Origin: Flectonema sp. DT1601
Lineage: Eukaryota; Euglenozoa; Diplonemea; Diplonemida; Diplonemidae
DNA length: 64,000 bases
Direction of reading: 5' to 3'
Assembly: GCA_964019425.1 (NCBI GenBank)
Contig: OZ025806.1
Span: 1,111,374 to 1,175,373 of the forward strand
The notes under the pieces are model-generated. The model worked only from the letters and a program-made list of their open reading frames with translations. It had not been told where the DNA came from and did no database searches. This document shows positions 10,638 to 20,348 of this stretch, one piece after another. Within the stretch, counting starts at the first letter, position 1. Each line of letters begins with the position of its first letter. The translations under genes were made by a program, and so were the position numbers.

Positions 10638-12086
10638 ATGACGGAAATATTAAAACGTAAAATAGAAGTAATGATGAATGATGTAGAACAGGGAATTATG
10701 CAACTCGGAGGCCCCATTGAAATTGCGGAGTTTAAAAAGGTTCGCGTAATGTCAGCAAACAGGAAGATGTCTGCTGTCGATCACTTTCGATCAGTTGTTG
10801 AAGATCTACAGCAGACTCCTGGGTGTCTTCCTTTTTGCAGACCTGTTGACCCAGAAAATGACGGTGCCTCAGACTACTGGGACATCGTAACCAGGCCACT
10901 TGACATCTCAAAAATTCTCGCTCGTTTCCGAGAGTACCAAAATGTCGCTGAGATTTATGCCGATGTTCATCAGGTATTTCTCAATGCTATGCTTTACTGG
11001 CCACTTGGTTCTCAAATTCGGAGCACGGCGAGCGCTCTCGAATCCTCCTTTGATAGGATGGTAGAGGAGTTCCTCGAAACTCGAAGACAATATGACCCCG
11101 TCATTAAGCAGTCAGGTATGACTGTCTCCACATTAAAGATGATGTGTGAGGGTCACCAGAAAGCAGCTCTCGATAGAGAAAGACGTGCTGGTCTAATCCC
11201 AATGTCGAGTACTATGCTTGCTGATCTAACAACTAAATTAGAAGCACTTCTGGCGCACCAGTCGATTCTCGACGACGTAGTTGCGATTGTTGAGAAAGAC
11301 GCAAATACATCTGATGATGACTTGGATGAGTTTGTTCCGAGTATTTTAACTGCTGCTTCTCAGTGGCAGCTTTGGTTTAATTGTGATAGTTGGAAAGAAG
11401 AAGCTACTCGACTGGATCAACAACGACAAGAAGAAGAGACTGGAATAGTAGCAGCACCCGAAGCACAAACACAAGAAAGTCAGCAGGAAGCTGACGTAGA
11501 TGACGGTGACGGCGGATGGGGTGCAGCTCTTGGTGGTTCGAGTCCAGTTACAGTTAATCCCCCAGCCGTACTGCAACCCCCCACTGCTCCTGCCGAAATC
11601 ACAAACAACGATTTTTCCGACTTTAAGGCCAGCATTCTTCGCGCTGAGGCAGAAAAACGGGAAGCGACGGAAGAGCTCGGCATCCAACATGCTCGCAAGC
11701 AACTTGAGAACGAAACCCAAATCCAGGAGTCCATCTACAACGAGAGGAAGAAAATTGAAAGAGAATTCTGTGAAGCAAATATCAACACAGAATGTTTGAT
11801 AAACGAAGTTTTAAACGAATCTCTTGCAAATGAGCGAATCGACAAGTTGGACATTCATGTCAGACAGAGGTCAATATTTCAGTCATCATCTCTAACTATT
11901 CCATCACCTGTTTATACAACTGCCCTCAGCTGCCCATCACCTGCGTACGCTGATCAGCTTCAGCCTTCTCCCAGCAAAGCAAAAAAAATACTTCTCAGCC
12001 CCGCTCTGGTAGCACAGGATCCTCCCAATCTCGCTCCAACATCACCTCGTCTTTTATCCCAAAAAAGAGATGCAGTAGCCTGCTGA
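10638..12086 (+). CDS. Bromodomain protein with non-canonical acetyl-lysine pocket
   Basis: 482 residues in a single exon. A bromodomain covers about residues 45-150: the ZA region holds YWDIVTRPLDISKILARF and helix B/C holds YADVHQVFLNAMLYWPLGS. In the family the acetyl-lysine-anchoring Asn follows a Tyr (YN); here the pair is YW, so classical acetyl-lysine binding may be lost or altered. The middle is acidic and Gln/Pro-rich, and residues about 330-410 form a charged, probably coiled-coil stretch. Such proteins usually act at chromatin, and euglenozoans have several divergent bromodomain factors; the particular complex cannot be inferred. The start is fixed by the acceptor 8 nt upstream. 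Confidence 0.8.
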   Translation: MTEILKRKIEVMMNDVEQGIMQLGGPIEIAEFKKVRVMSANRKMSAVDHFRSVVEDLQQTPGCLPFCRPVDPENDGASDYWDIVTRPLDISKILARFREYQNVAEIYADVHQVFLNAMLYWPLGSQIRSTASALESSFDRMVEEFLETRRQYDPVIKQSGMTVSTLKMMCEGHQKAALDRERRAGLIPMSSTMLADLTTKLEALLAHQSILDDVVAIVEKDANTSDDDLDEFVPSILTAASQWQLWFNCDSWKEEATRLDQQRQEEETGIVAAPEAQTQESQQEADVDDGDGGWGAALGGSSPVTVNPPAVLQPPTAPAEITNNDFSDFKASILRAEAEKREATEELGIQHARKQLENETQIQESIYNERKKIEREFCEANINTECLINEVLNESLANERIDKLDIHVRQRSIFQSSSLTIPSPVYTTALSCPSPAYADQLQPSPSKAKKILLSPALVAQDPPNLAPTSPRLLSQKRDAVAC

Positions 12087-12625
12087 TGTCCTTCTATCTC
12101 AGTGATGTTTATACAACAAAGTATCGTACTGTACAATAAGTATAGTTTTATCAATTCTTTAAGTTACGATTTGGTTAGAACTCTTCGCGCTCTTTGGCTG
12201 CTTGTGGTTTGTTAAAAAAAAGAATAAAAAATATAATTTCATATTTTTTCCTCTTTTTTTTTTTTTCGTGTTTTAGAAACTATCAGAAGAAAAATAAAAA
12301 TAAATTTAAAAAAAAGTAAGGGGGAAAAAAAAGAATCGAAAAAATATGTCCTGGGGAGTTGTTTGATATTATTTGCTGGTGGGTTCGACGAAGAACAAGT
12401 TCTCATATATTCGGAACTTATTTCATGTGTATTCACTTTATGTGACAAATCAGGTTTAGTGAGATCACCGGTGCTACTTCGGCATCGTCTCCCTGCGCGA
12501 TACTACTAGCAGGCTATGCTACAAGTGTTGTTCTATTTTATTTCTTAATTAAGATAGTGGTGACGGGAGTATCGCTGTTGTTGATTTACAAAATATTGAT
12601 GTTTTACGAACAAAAGTAGTAACGA
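12087..12625. other. Intergenic, nothing recognised
   Basis: AT-rich spacer and presumed 3' UTR, with A- and T-rich runs near 12210-12340. No credible gene is seen. Confidence 0.5.
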
Positions 12626-12638
12626 TTACTTGTCACAG
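12626..12638 (+). promoter_or_regulatory. Predicted trans-splice acceptor for the 12650 gene
   Basis: The sequence ends TTACTTGTCACAG, with the AG at 12637-12638. The ATG is 11 nt downstream. Confidence 0.6.
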
Positions 12639-12649
12639 TCGGTGCAAAA

Positions 12650-13468
12650 ATGAAACGGGAGAGTAAGGCGCAGCCGGATGGGGAAGAAAAAACCGCTGAG
12701 GAAAGAGCTGCGGCTCAGTATCCCTTAGAGAGAGATCAGAGAGAACGTTTATGGGCCCTTCCGATATTTGTAACGATTGATATTTTATCGTATTTGATGT
12801 TAAGTCTTTGGGTTTACATACCAACCCTAGCAAGGCAGCGTGTGTGGGATTCTGATTGGTGTTTTTATAATAAGATTGCATGTAATGTAATGGGAGGACT
12901 GACGTTGTATTCATACTACTTAGCTTTTTATATCGACCCGTCTGTCAAAGAAGATTACGTTGTTGACTTAGAAAGTGGTGTCACAAAATGCACTAAATGT
13001 GGAGCTCAAAAGGAAGAGCGGACACATCACTGCAGTGGATGTAATCGATGTATTCACAGATATGATCATCACTGTGATTGGATTGATAATTGTGTTGGGA
13101 GAGCTAATCATAAAGTGTTTGTGTTGTTTTTGTTGTACATCTCTCTCGTGATATTTCATTATTGGTACTTACTTGGTTCGTATGTCTTTCACCGCAATCA
13201 GGACATTCCAAAATTCGGTGCCACTTCTTCTGCTGCTGAAATAGTGACGAATATCTACACGGCATTCTTCTCACTTATTGTGATTCCGATGACATTCTTC
13301 TCGTCGGGATTCTTTTGTTGTACTTCACGATTGATATGTCAAAATAAAACAACCTTCGAATCAGGTTACGGTACTGTCAGCTACGATGAAGGATTGTACA
13401 CCAACATTACGCATGTGATGGGAAATCCCCTATTGTGGTTGGTACCTCAGCGAATGCCTGATGCTTGA
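12650..13468 (+). CDS. DHHC-type protein S-acyltransferase (palmitoyltransferase)
   Basis: 272 residues. The cysteine-rich domain (about residues 110-150) contains CTKCGAQKEERTHHC, then CNRC, then YDHHCDWIDNCVG, with the catalytic DHHC at about 138-141. These proteins transfer palmitate from acyl-CoA through the DHHC cysteine to cysteines of membrane-associated proteins. Two hydrophobic segments precede the domain (about 37-60 and 76-95) and two follow it (about 152-175 and 200-228), the usual four-span topology with a cytosolic DHHC loop. The length is at the short end of the family and the C-terminal tail is minimal. The first half is rich in charged residues. Substrates cannot be predicted. 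Confidence 0.93.
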   Translation: MKRESKAQPDGEEKTAEERAAAQYPLERDQRERLWALPIFVTIDILSYLMLSLWVYIPTLARQRVWDSDWCFYNKIACNVMGGLTLYSYYLAFYIDPSVKEDYVVDLESGVTKCTKCGAQKEERTHHCSGCNRCIHRYDHHCDWIDNCVGRANHKVFVLFLLYISLVIFHYWYLLGSYVFHRNQDIPKFGATSSAAEIVTNIYTAFFSLIVIPMTFFSSGFFCCTSRLICQNKTTFESGYGTVSYDEGLYTNITHVMGNPLLWLVPQRMPDA

Positions 13469-13689
13469 GCACTATTATTATTTCACTTATCGATAAATGT
13501 ATTTCAGAACCCATTTAATCCGTTGTTACGATTTGCGAATTCGGAGATGAATAGCCGACGCGATCAACAAGTACAGCGGCAGCGGTGATAATATTATTTA
13601 AGGAAGTCGATTGAATTATATTTATTAGTTAATCGATTCATTAGTTAGTTTCTTTATTTGTTTGCGGAGTAGTGAATGTGTGAGAGCTT

Positions 13690-13713
13690 TCTTGACTAAT
13701 ATTTCAATCTCAG
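13690..13713 (+). promoter_or_regulatory. Predicted trans-splice acceptor for the 13725 gene
   Basis: A pyrimidine-rich segment ends in TTTCAATCTCAG, with the AG at 13712-13713. The leader to the ATG is 11 nt and supports the start at 13725 over an upstream in-frame extension. Confidence 0.6.
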
Positions 13714-13724
13714 GTACTGCACAA

Positions 13725-15950
13725 ATGGGTGCAACTGGATCAGTAGAGAGACAACGTAATAGTAAGCAGACACCAGGTAGCAATGATGAAGTTAAACAAC
13801 TCGATGCGATCTATCCGATAGATGCGAAGTCAGCAGTATTCGATGACTGGTCAGAAGAGAAGATGAAAGATGCTTCTGCTGAAGACCTCCGAGAGGGATT
13901 TCGAAAGCTGCAGCTGAAGTATTTAGTTCTCAAAGGAGATGCCGATAACTTAACGTCTCTCGTGGCAAAGTTGAGTGCGCAGCGGGAGAAACTTGAGATG
14001 GCGAACTCTGAATATCAGGAAGAGAATTTCAAATTAAAGAACAGAGGAATCGATTTCTTAGATCAGTCTGGAAACGGTACGAAAACACTTGCAACTCACC
14101 GTAACTCGCGAACTAATAGCAGTGGTGGCGATGACATTGTTAGAAAGACTTCATTCGCGAGACTCGTTGCAAACCAGAACGATGAGGCAACTCAATGCGC
14201 CGACGCAGAACGAGTCGCCGCACTTTGCACCTGCGCAGTGGCAGGAGACATCGAAGAGCTTCAGCTGCTAATCGACGGAGGGGTTGATGTTAACTTAGCT
14301 GACTATGACAAGAGAACTGCACTTCATCTCGCATCGGAAGAGGGCAATTTAGAAGTTGTCCAATTATTAGTAGAGCACGGAGCAGAAGTAAATTGCAAAG
14401 ACAGATGGGGTGGTACGCCGCTTCGCATATCACTTACGAACGTTCACAACGATGTTGCGAATTTCCTCAAAGAGAAGGGCGCTTACAAAGATGGCGGACT
14501 CGTAAAAACAAATGCAGATCTCAAACAAATTGCTAACGACAGGGGACGCGCTGTAAAAACTTTTATTTTCAACGCCGAGAAGTTCTGCAACCTTCCGGAT
14601 GGCTGTCCAATTCCAGTGATTGGATTTTGTTTTTATCTTTACAAAGAAATGGGAATCAGCGTTGTCAACAATCAGCTACTTCTGAGAGAGATAAACAACA
14701 TCTCCGTATCGAGTCATATTTTAGACCTCCGTCAAGAACAGTCGGATGCAATCTCTTCCTGGCAGGATGTTCGTCAAGTTCGCGAAACTGTCGAAAACAG
14801 CGACCTCTCTGAAGACAACACGACGTTCTACGAAGTTGTAAAAGTTTTCGAACAAGACACGTCCCTCGTTATCGCTCAGGAACTTTTCAAAGACACTCTG
14901 TTGGGAGCAACAACAACTTCTCGTAAGATAACAAGAGTCAGATCCCTTGCGAAACTTAGTTTCGGAAACGCAGCAATTCCAAATTGGGCGAGTTTTACGG
15001 CCATTGTTGCGGAGATTTGCGACGATGTTCTCCAGGGTCCCAACGAGGGCGCGAATGCGAAGTACATTCCAAACTTGGATGAGCAACACGTCGATCCCAA
15101 CACGTTTTCGGTTTCTATTTGTACAGTCGATGGTCAAATCTATTCGTATGGAGATGAGTCGAATTTCACTCTTCAGTCTTGTGGAAAACCCTTTTGCTAC
15201 GCTAGTGCGCTGGAGCAAAACGGAGAAACTTATGTACACAGTTATGTAGGAAGAGAACCGAGTGGAAGGCAGTTTCACGACTTCGAACTGACTGACGGGA
15301 AGCCATTTAATGCAGTAACTTCTGCTGGGGCGATGGTGACTGCTAGTTTGATTTATCCAAAACTTTCACCTGAAGAACGTCTTAAGAAGTATATGGAACT
15401 TCTAACTGTGATGGCTGGTGACAAGCCAGTCACAATTGATGAGGATGTCTACCAGAGTGAAAAAGCCACTGCATTTCGCAACTACGCGCTTTCAAATCTT
15501 TTGATGGCTGAAGGATGCTTCCCTGCTTCGGTACGCGCCCACAAAGATCTTGCGAGGGAAATTAATTTATACTTGAGAATGTGTTCAGTTTCCATGAACG
15601 CGGAATCCCTGGCAACCACAGCAGCTACACTCGCAAATTGGGGGGTTTGTCCATTGACAGGAAAGAGAGCTATGTGCTGGGATACTGTTAAGGCAACTCT
15701 TCAACTCTGCTACAGTTGTGGGATGTACACATACAGCGGAGAGTGGGCATGCAGTATTGGTATTCCAGCAAAGAGTGGAGTCTCTGGTGCTGTTTACCTC
15801 GTAGTACCAGGTGTCTTAGGACTGGTCGTCAGATCCCCTCGCCTCGATGAAGCAGGAAACAGTGTGAGAGGAAGAATTTTCGCAAAGAAGTTTGCTGAAA
15901 AGTTCAAGTGGTCGATCATGGACCTGACTTACAGAGCAAAGGATACATGA
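13725..15950 (+). CDS. Glutaminase with N-terminal ankyrin repeats
   Basis: 741 residues from the ATG that follows the acceptor by 11 nt. Residues about 60-110 are probably coiled coil. Two to three ankyrin repeats occupy about 165-260 (KRTALHLASEEGNLEVVQLL). The serine-dependent glutaminase domain (about 284-725) deamidates glutamine to glutamate. The active-site SxxK is present as S485-C-G-K488, and the C-terminal IPAKSGVSG and LDEAGNSVRG blocks are clear. The family NAGA motif reads TSAGAM, so the substrate-binding Asn (N335 in human GLS) is Ser at 533. In animal glutaminases the ankyrin repeats lie C-terminal to the catalytic domain; here they precede it. The N-terminus MGATGS fits the MGxxxS myristoylation pattern, suggesting membrane tethering (inference). 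Confidence 0.9.
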   Translation: MGATGSVERQRNSKQTPGSNDEVKQLDAIYPIDAKSAVFDDWSEEKMKDASAEDLREGFRKLQLKYLVLKGDADNLTSLVAKLSAQREKLEMANSEYQEENFKLKNRGIDFLDQSGNGTKTLATHRNSRTNSSGGDDIVRKTSFARLVANQNDEATQCADAERVAALCTCAVAGDIEELQLLIDGGVDVNLADYDKRTALHLASEEGNLEVVQLLVEHGAEVNCKDRWGGTPLRISLTNVHNDVANFLKEKGAYKDGGLVKTNADLKQIANDRGRAVKTFIFNAEKFCNLPDGCPIPVIGFCFYLYKEMGISVVNNQLLLREINNISVSSHILDLRQEQSDAISSWQDVRQVRETVENSDLSEDNTTFYEVVKVFEQDTSLVIAQELFKDTLLGATTTSRKITRVRSLAKLSFGNAAIPNWASFTAIVAEICDDVLQGPNEGANAKYIPNLDEQHVDPNTFSVSICTVDGQIYSYGDESNFTLQSCGKPFCYASALEQNGETYVHSYVGREPSGRQFHDFELTDGKPFNAVTSAGAMVTASLIYPKLSPEERLKKYMELLTVMAGDKPVTIDEDVYQSEKATAFRNYALSNLLMAEGCFPASVRAHKDLAREINLYLRMCSVSMNAESLATTAATLANWGVCPLTGKRAMCWDTVKATLQLCYSCGMYTYSGEWACSIGIPAKSGVSGAVYLVVPGVLGLVVRSPRLDEAGNSVRGRIFAKKFAEKFKWSIMDLTYRAKDT

Positions 15951-18735
15951 GGGAGGGTAATAATAATAAATTATTATCAAATATTGATGATACTTTGCTA
16001 CAGACTGAGAGGACTATTTTCGAGACTATTCTTCCCTTTCTCAAACTACTACATTCTAAGTTCCAATTTCTTATTTTTGATTCTGTAGAAAGCCTCGGCA
16101 GCAAGCTTTATTTAAAGTTAATGCGAATACTAATACTAATAGTCGGTAAACGTTATTCTTTCATTTGATTCTCCAACAGCTTCTCCACAAACTGGTACTA
16201 AAATCTGTTTTTGTTTATTCTCTTTGCTTCTTAGTTGCTCACACAAGGAGTTGTGGCCGTTCGTTAAGTCTTCTTATTGCTCAATGCATTAGCATATCAC
16301 TTTCATTGTCTCAAGGATTGTATTGATGCCTTGTGTCCTTTCTTTGATAAGTTTCATATCATTCCCTTCCCCCTTTCCTTTGTATTACTACTACAGTATT
16401 CTTATCGTGCAGCTCTTGTTGCTTTGTGGTCAAACGGTACCTCGAACATCAGTTTTCTGTTTGTTCGCTTAATACTGTTTCATTGACCACGAGCATGTTG
16501 CACTCTTGTCCTGTCATAGGCAAGAAACGAGGAAGCGCTCTATTCGTTCCGTGTCTTGTTTTTTCTTCTTCATTTTTATAGTAATCGTGCCTCTTCCTAG
16601 AGGCTCCATCATTTCGTCATCTGTTGTTTCCGCATAAAATAGTGTGCTTAGTCACTGTTTTTTAAGAAAAGAAAAAAAAACCACGTTATGAACTTATCGA
16701 AAAAGAAAAGAAAAAACAAAAAATCAAAACCTGTTTAGCAACTTGCGTCTGAAGAACTAACCTCTTCTTCACCTCAGAATCTATTTTAGTACTTCCTAGC
16801 CTTTTACTCGCATCCTTAAATACTATCCAACTTTGGGTGTTGAGGCGAAGAAAAGTATCAAATTGTATTATATCACCCCATTGGATGGAAACACTTATTT
16901 ATACCAGAAGCTGCATGCAATAACTGTTCCCCTCCCGGACATAATAGTGCGACGTTGCAAAACAAAATTAAATAAAAACGTACACAAGTTGTGTTTAAGC
17001 CGTGAGGCAATAACGAAATAGGTAGAAAGTTATGCGAAAGTCTTGTGATAGTTGAGTTGACTTTCCGTCTCATTTCTCGAGGCTTCAGGAAAGATGTTTA
17101 CAACGACTGAGAATTAGTTTCTTAAGGAATCTGATGAAAACTTTGCATTAGCCCATCCTTCCAAACAGAGGTGACCCGACAGGTCTCCTCTGAAAGGAAG
17201 AACAAAACGTTTGACAGCATATGGAACATTTGGTGTGGAAGTACTGCACGAAAGAAATTTCTTGTTTCAGTGTTTGTTCTCATTTTATGCCTGTGACCTT
17301 CGTGTCTGTGCTCGTTCGGTGAAAATAATTCCAACTGTTTTATCGTGAGGCGAGTCGAATCTTCGTGCAGTGAACTCTTCCCACTTGTGTTCTACTTGTC
17401 TTTATTATATTAACTCGTACTACGTCGAATTATAAAAGCTTCTTCTTTCGATGCTAGACGGTGTACAGTGCGAGTACTTAACGTAACTAATTGTCTTGAA
17501 ATCCTTTTTTTGGATTATTATTTTCCATCCCCTCCATTTCCCCATCTTTGCTGTTCCAGTGACCAGCTTTAAAACGTTTTACTTATCTACGACGTGGATA
17601 AAGTAAATATTTCAGCCTGCAATGAGTAACATGAGTTCCTGTAAAGTTACTCCCTTTTATAACCTGTTGGAGTTCGATATCAGTAACACCAACTAAGCTT
17701 CGCAGCAATTCCTTTCTATTTGAACAGACAACTTTTATGGTACGTTGTAGATCTTTGTGAAATGCAAAAGTTCTCCAAGGGAAACAAAAAGACAAAGGTG
17801 TTGCATTTTCAGTTAAGTTATTTGTATTCATTTTTACGCGTACCTGTCGTATTGTCCCTCATTGTTGATTATATTTGTCTGTAATGGTTTTAAGGTTGTG
17901 TGAAGTTTCCTCCCAGCATAATGAATTGTGAATCAATCCGTAACTTTTGTTTCCTTCTTATGGTTCCATAACGTCGTCCGTAAGAAGCGATCGATTCAGT
18001 TGTTGTCACATGCTCAAGTACACGTTGTACGGTGGAGTTCAGTCAGTTTAAATGTTACGTTAGTAGGTGAGTTATCGTGAGGTCCCTGACAGGGGTCCTC
18101 TCAAAAAAAAAAGATTCCCAGCTTCCTCCCCCCCCTCAATAATTACCCCGCAAATATGACTTTTGAATCGCAAATTACTTCAGACCGATTCTTTGGAGTT
18201 GTCCCTATCCGCTGCTTATTTTCGAGTGTATCACAGCACCCGGAAACTGTTCTTGGTCTCAGATTGTAATGCGGTTAAAGTTGTTCTTTTTTTCGAAGTA
18301 GGTGCCTTTCAGTTGGCTTTCCGTCACTCGCATCTGCGTTTGGTTCCATCTGAGGAGAAATGTTCCTGACTAAATGACAAAGAGACCTGAACCAATTAGC
18401 TTACAGACAGAGTGCCTAGCAGAACAAAAACTTGTGTGATAAGGAAAGCTGTTAATTCGTTTGTTGAAGCTTTGTATAATTTTCCGATCGCCCCATTTTA
18501 GTTTCTTTTATGATGGTAGTGAGTAAACCATAAGTTATGATTTTAGTTTCCTTAAAAAGTTAGTTGTGATAAACATTACATGAAACATATCTGTTCCACC
18601 CCGCACCCTACTCAGTCTCTGCTATCTTTTCCCTTATGGACACTGGCTTTCTTTTTAGTTCGGGCCGATCAGTACAAAACAAACCGAATAAGGAACCTTT
18701 AGCCAGTTCTTCTCTTTCTTCAGTATCGGTGGTCG
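15951..18735. other. 2.8-kb stretch with no recognisable gene
   Basis: AT-rich presumed 3' UTR and spacer between the glutaminase and phosphatase genes. Open frames are under 90 codons, overlap at random, and do not resemble known proteins. No tRNA-like structure was noticed. Confidence 0.5.
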
Positions 18736-18739
18736 ATGT

Positions 18740-18776
18740 CTTGTTATTTTCTATTTGCAACTTTACTTTCTCGCAG
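18740..18776 (+). promoter_or_regulatory. Predicted trans-splice acceptor for the 18788 gene
   Basis: A long pyrimidine-rich tract ends in CTTTCTCGCAG, with the AG at 18775-18776. The ATG is 11 nt downstream. This argues against the longer in-frame extension upstream. Confidence 0.65.
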
Positions 18777-18787
18777 CTCTCAATAAA

Positions 18788-19987
18788 ATGTGGCGTCAAA
18801 AGCTAACAGACATGTTGGTTGCGACGAGGGTCAATAAGTTGAACGGAACTGAAACCTACGATTATCGCAGAGGTTATGAAGCTGGTGTAAGCGATAGCAT
18901 GGCACTTGTTGGAATGTTTTGTGCTATAGCAACTTTTATTGTGGTGGCGCTATTCCCGTCTCTGTACCTGAGAATCCGTGCTGCAGTGAAACCGTGGGCT
19001 GAAAAAGAAGTTGAACGAGAGACTAGCTGGGTAATCGCAATGCAGAAGTACAGCCATCCGATTCTGGACCAACTATTCTTACTGACTTCATTAACTTGTG
19101 GGACTTCCTTTTATATTACGTTCTTACCGTTTTTATTTTGGTCTGGTGAGCTTCGATTTGCCAGACATCTAACTATCTTATGTGCAGTGTTAATTTACGT
19201 CGGAAATTCTGTAAAAGACATCATCTGCTCACCAAGACCAAACTGGAAGAAGGGTGTCCGACTTGTAGGAGGGGACAGTGAGCATGCGATGGAATATGGC
19301 TTGCCGTCAACACACACAATAAATACAGTCGCAACAGTTTTGTATGTGTTACTATTTGACTGGGATGAGGATGGAAAACCCTGGGACATATCAAGCACAA
19401 CATCTCTGGCATGCGTTGGCTGGTGTATTTTTATTATGTACGGCAGATTGTATTTAGGTATGCACAGTCCAATTGACGTTGCTCTTGGTCTCGTTGTGGC
19501 CATCGGTTGTGTTGTCTTCTACTTGCCGTTCAGCGAATATGTTGATGCCTGGCTGCTGTCAGATTGTCAGGTACCTCTTTACCAATCCTTATTCTCTTTA
19601 TTGTTAATTAAAAGTTATCCGACACCACTCAAACACACTCCGTCATATGAGTACGCAGTTGCTTTTACCGGAGTGGTGTTGGGAGTTGTTCTCGGGATTT
19701 GGAAGTCTGAACTTCATTCGAATGATGCGATGATTCAAACTCGTGTTATTCGTGGAGAGGGTTACATGTCGTTCATCATATTTTCAGCGACTCGTTTTGT
19801 ACCTGGCCTGCTGCTCGTGTTGATAGCTCGACAGGTTGTCAAAACTATTGTTGGTGGTATCTTTTCTTTAATATCTTTCCCAAAGTGGTTTGACTCTAAA
19901 GCTATTGAGCGTCTCATCGTCTATGCGACTATCGGATTTACTGTCGTAGATCCCGCACTTAGGATGTTTACCGCAATTGGAATTTAA
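18788..19987 (+). CDS. Sphingosine-1-phosphate phosphatase (PAP2 superfamily, SGPP/LCB3-like)
   Basis: 399 residues. All three PAP2 phosphatase motifs are visible: C1 KDIICSPRP (K143 onward), C2 LPSTHT (about 172-176) and C3 GRLYLGMHSPID (about 219-230), which supply the phosphate-binding and nucleophilic/acid-base residues. The spacing, and the wording YGLPSTHT and LYLGMHS, match long-chain-base-phosphate phosphatases of the ER rather than phosphatidate phosphatases. Seven or eight hydrophobic segments are spread over the protein. It would dephosphorylate sphingoid base phosphates and so feed the ceramide pathway. There is no intron. The start is chosen by the acceptor 11 nt upstream. Confidence 0.9.
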   Translation: MWRQKLTDMLVATRVNKLNGTETYDYRRGYEAGVSDSMALVGMFCAIATFIVVALFPSLYLRIRAAVKPWAEKEVERETSWVIAMQKYSHPILDQLFLLTSLTCGTSFYITFLPFLFWSGELRFARHLTILCAVLIYVGNSVKDIICSPRPNWKKGVRLVGGDSEHAMEYGLPSTHTINTVATVLYVLLFDWDEDGKPWDISSTTSLACVGWCIFIMYGRLYLGMHSPIDVALGLVVAIGCVVFYLPFSEYVDAWLLSDCQVPLYQSLFSLLLIKSYPTPLKHTPSYEYAVAFTGVVLGVVLGIWKSELHSNDAMIQTRVIRGEGYMSFIIFSATRFVPGLLLVLIARQVVKTIVGGIFSLISFPKWFDSKAIERLIVYATIGFTVVDPALRMFTAIGI

Positions 19988-19998
19988 ACACCCCGAAA

Positions 19999-20037
19999 GT
20001 GTGATCCAACTCGCATCAGTGTGATCCAACTCGCATC
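19999..20037 (+). repeat. Two-copy 20-bp direct tandem repeat in a 3' UTR
   Basis: The unit GTGTGATCCAACTCGCATC recurs immediately after itself with one extra base, just after the phosphatase stop codon. It is probably replication slippage. Confidence 0.8.
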
Positions 20038-20317
20038 GATACTGATCGGCTGTTTAGTTTTGTTTCCTTTCCACCAACTCCAGACAGAAAAATAGTACGA
20101 AGAAAACTGCTAAGATTTATGTTTTCTGTTCATGTCGCGTTTGGGGAATCCAAATGGGAGAAGCCAGAAAATGTTATCTGACAGATAAAAATTGAAAACT
20201 AAAACTTTTTATCTCGTATTAATTCTGTTGTTTGTTTTGTTGCTTGATCATAAACCTTTTAAAGCAAAACAATCATCGGGAAAACTGGTTCTAAAGCTGG
20301 TAAATAGCATCGCTTCG

Positions 20318-20337
20318 TTATTTGTTTATCTTCACAG
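20318..20337 (+). promoter_or_regulatory. Predicted trans-splice acceptor for the 20349 gene
   Basis: A T-rich tract ends in TTTATCTTCACAG, with the AG at 20336-20337. The ATG is 11 nt away. It fixes the start downstream of the longest open frame. Confidence 0.7.
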
Positions 20338-20348
20338 AGACACACAAG

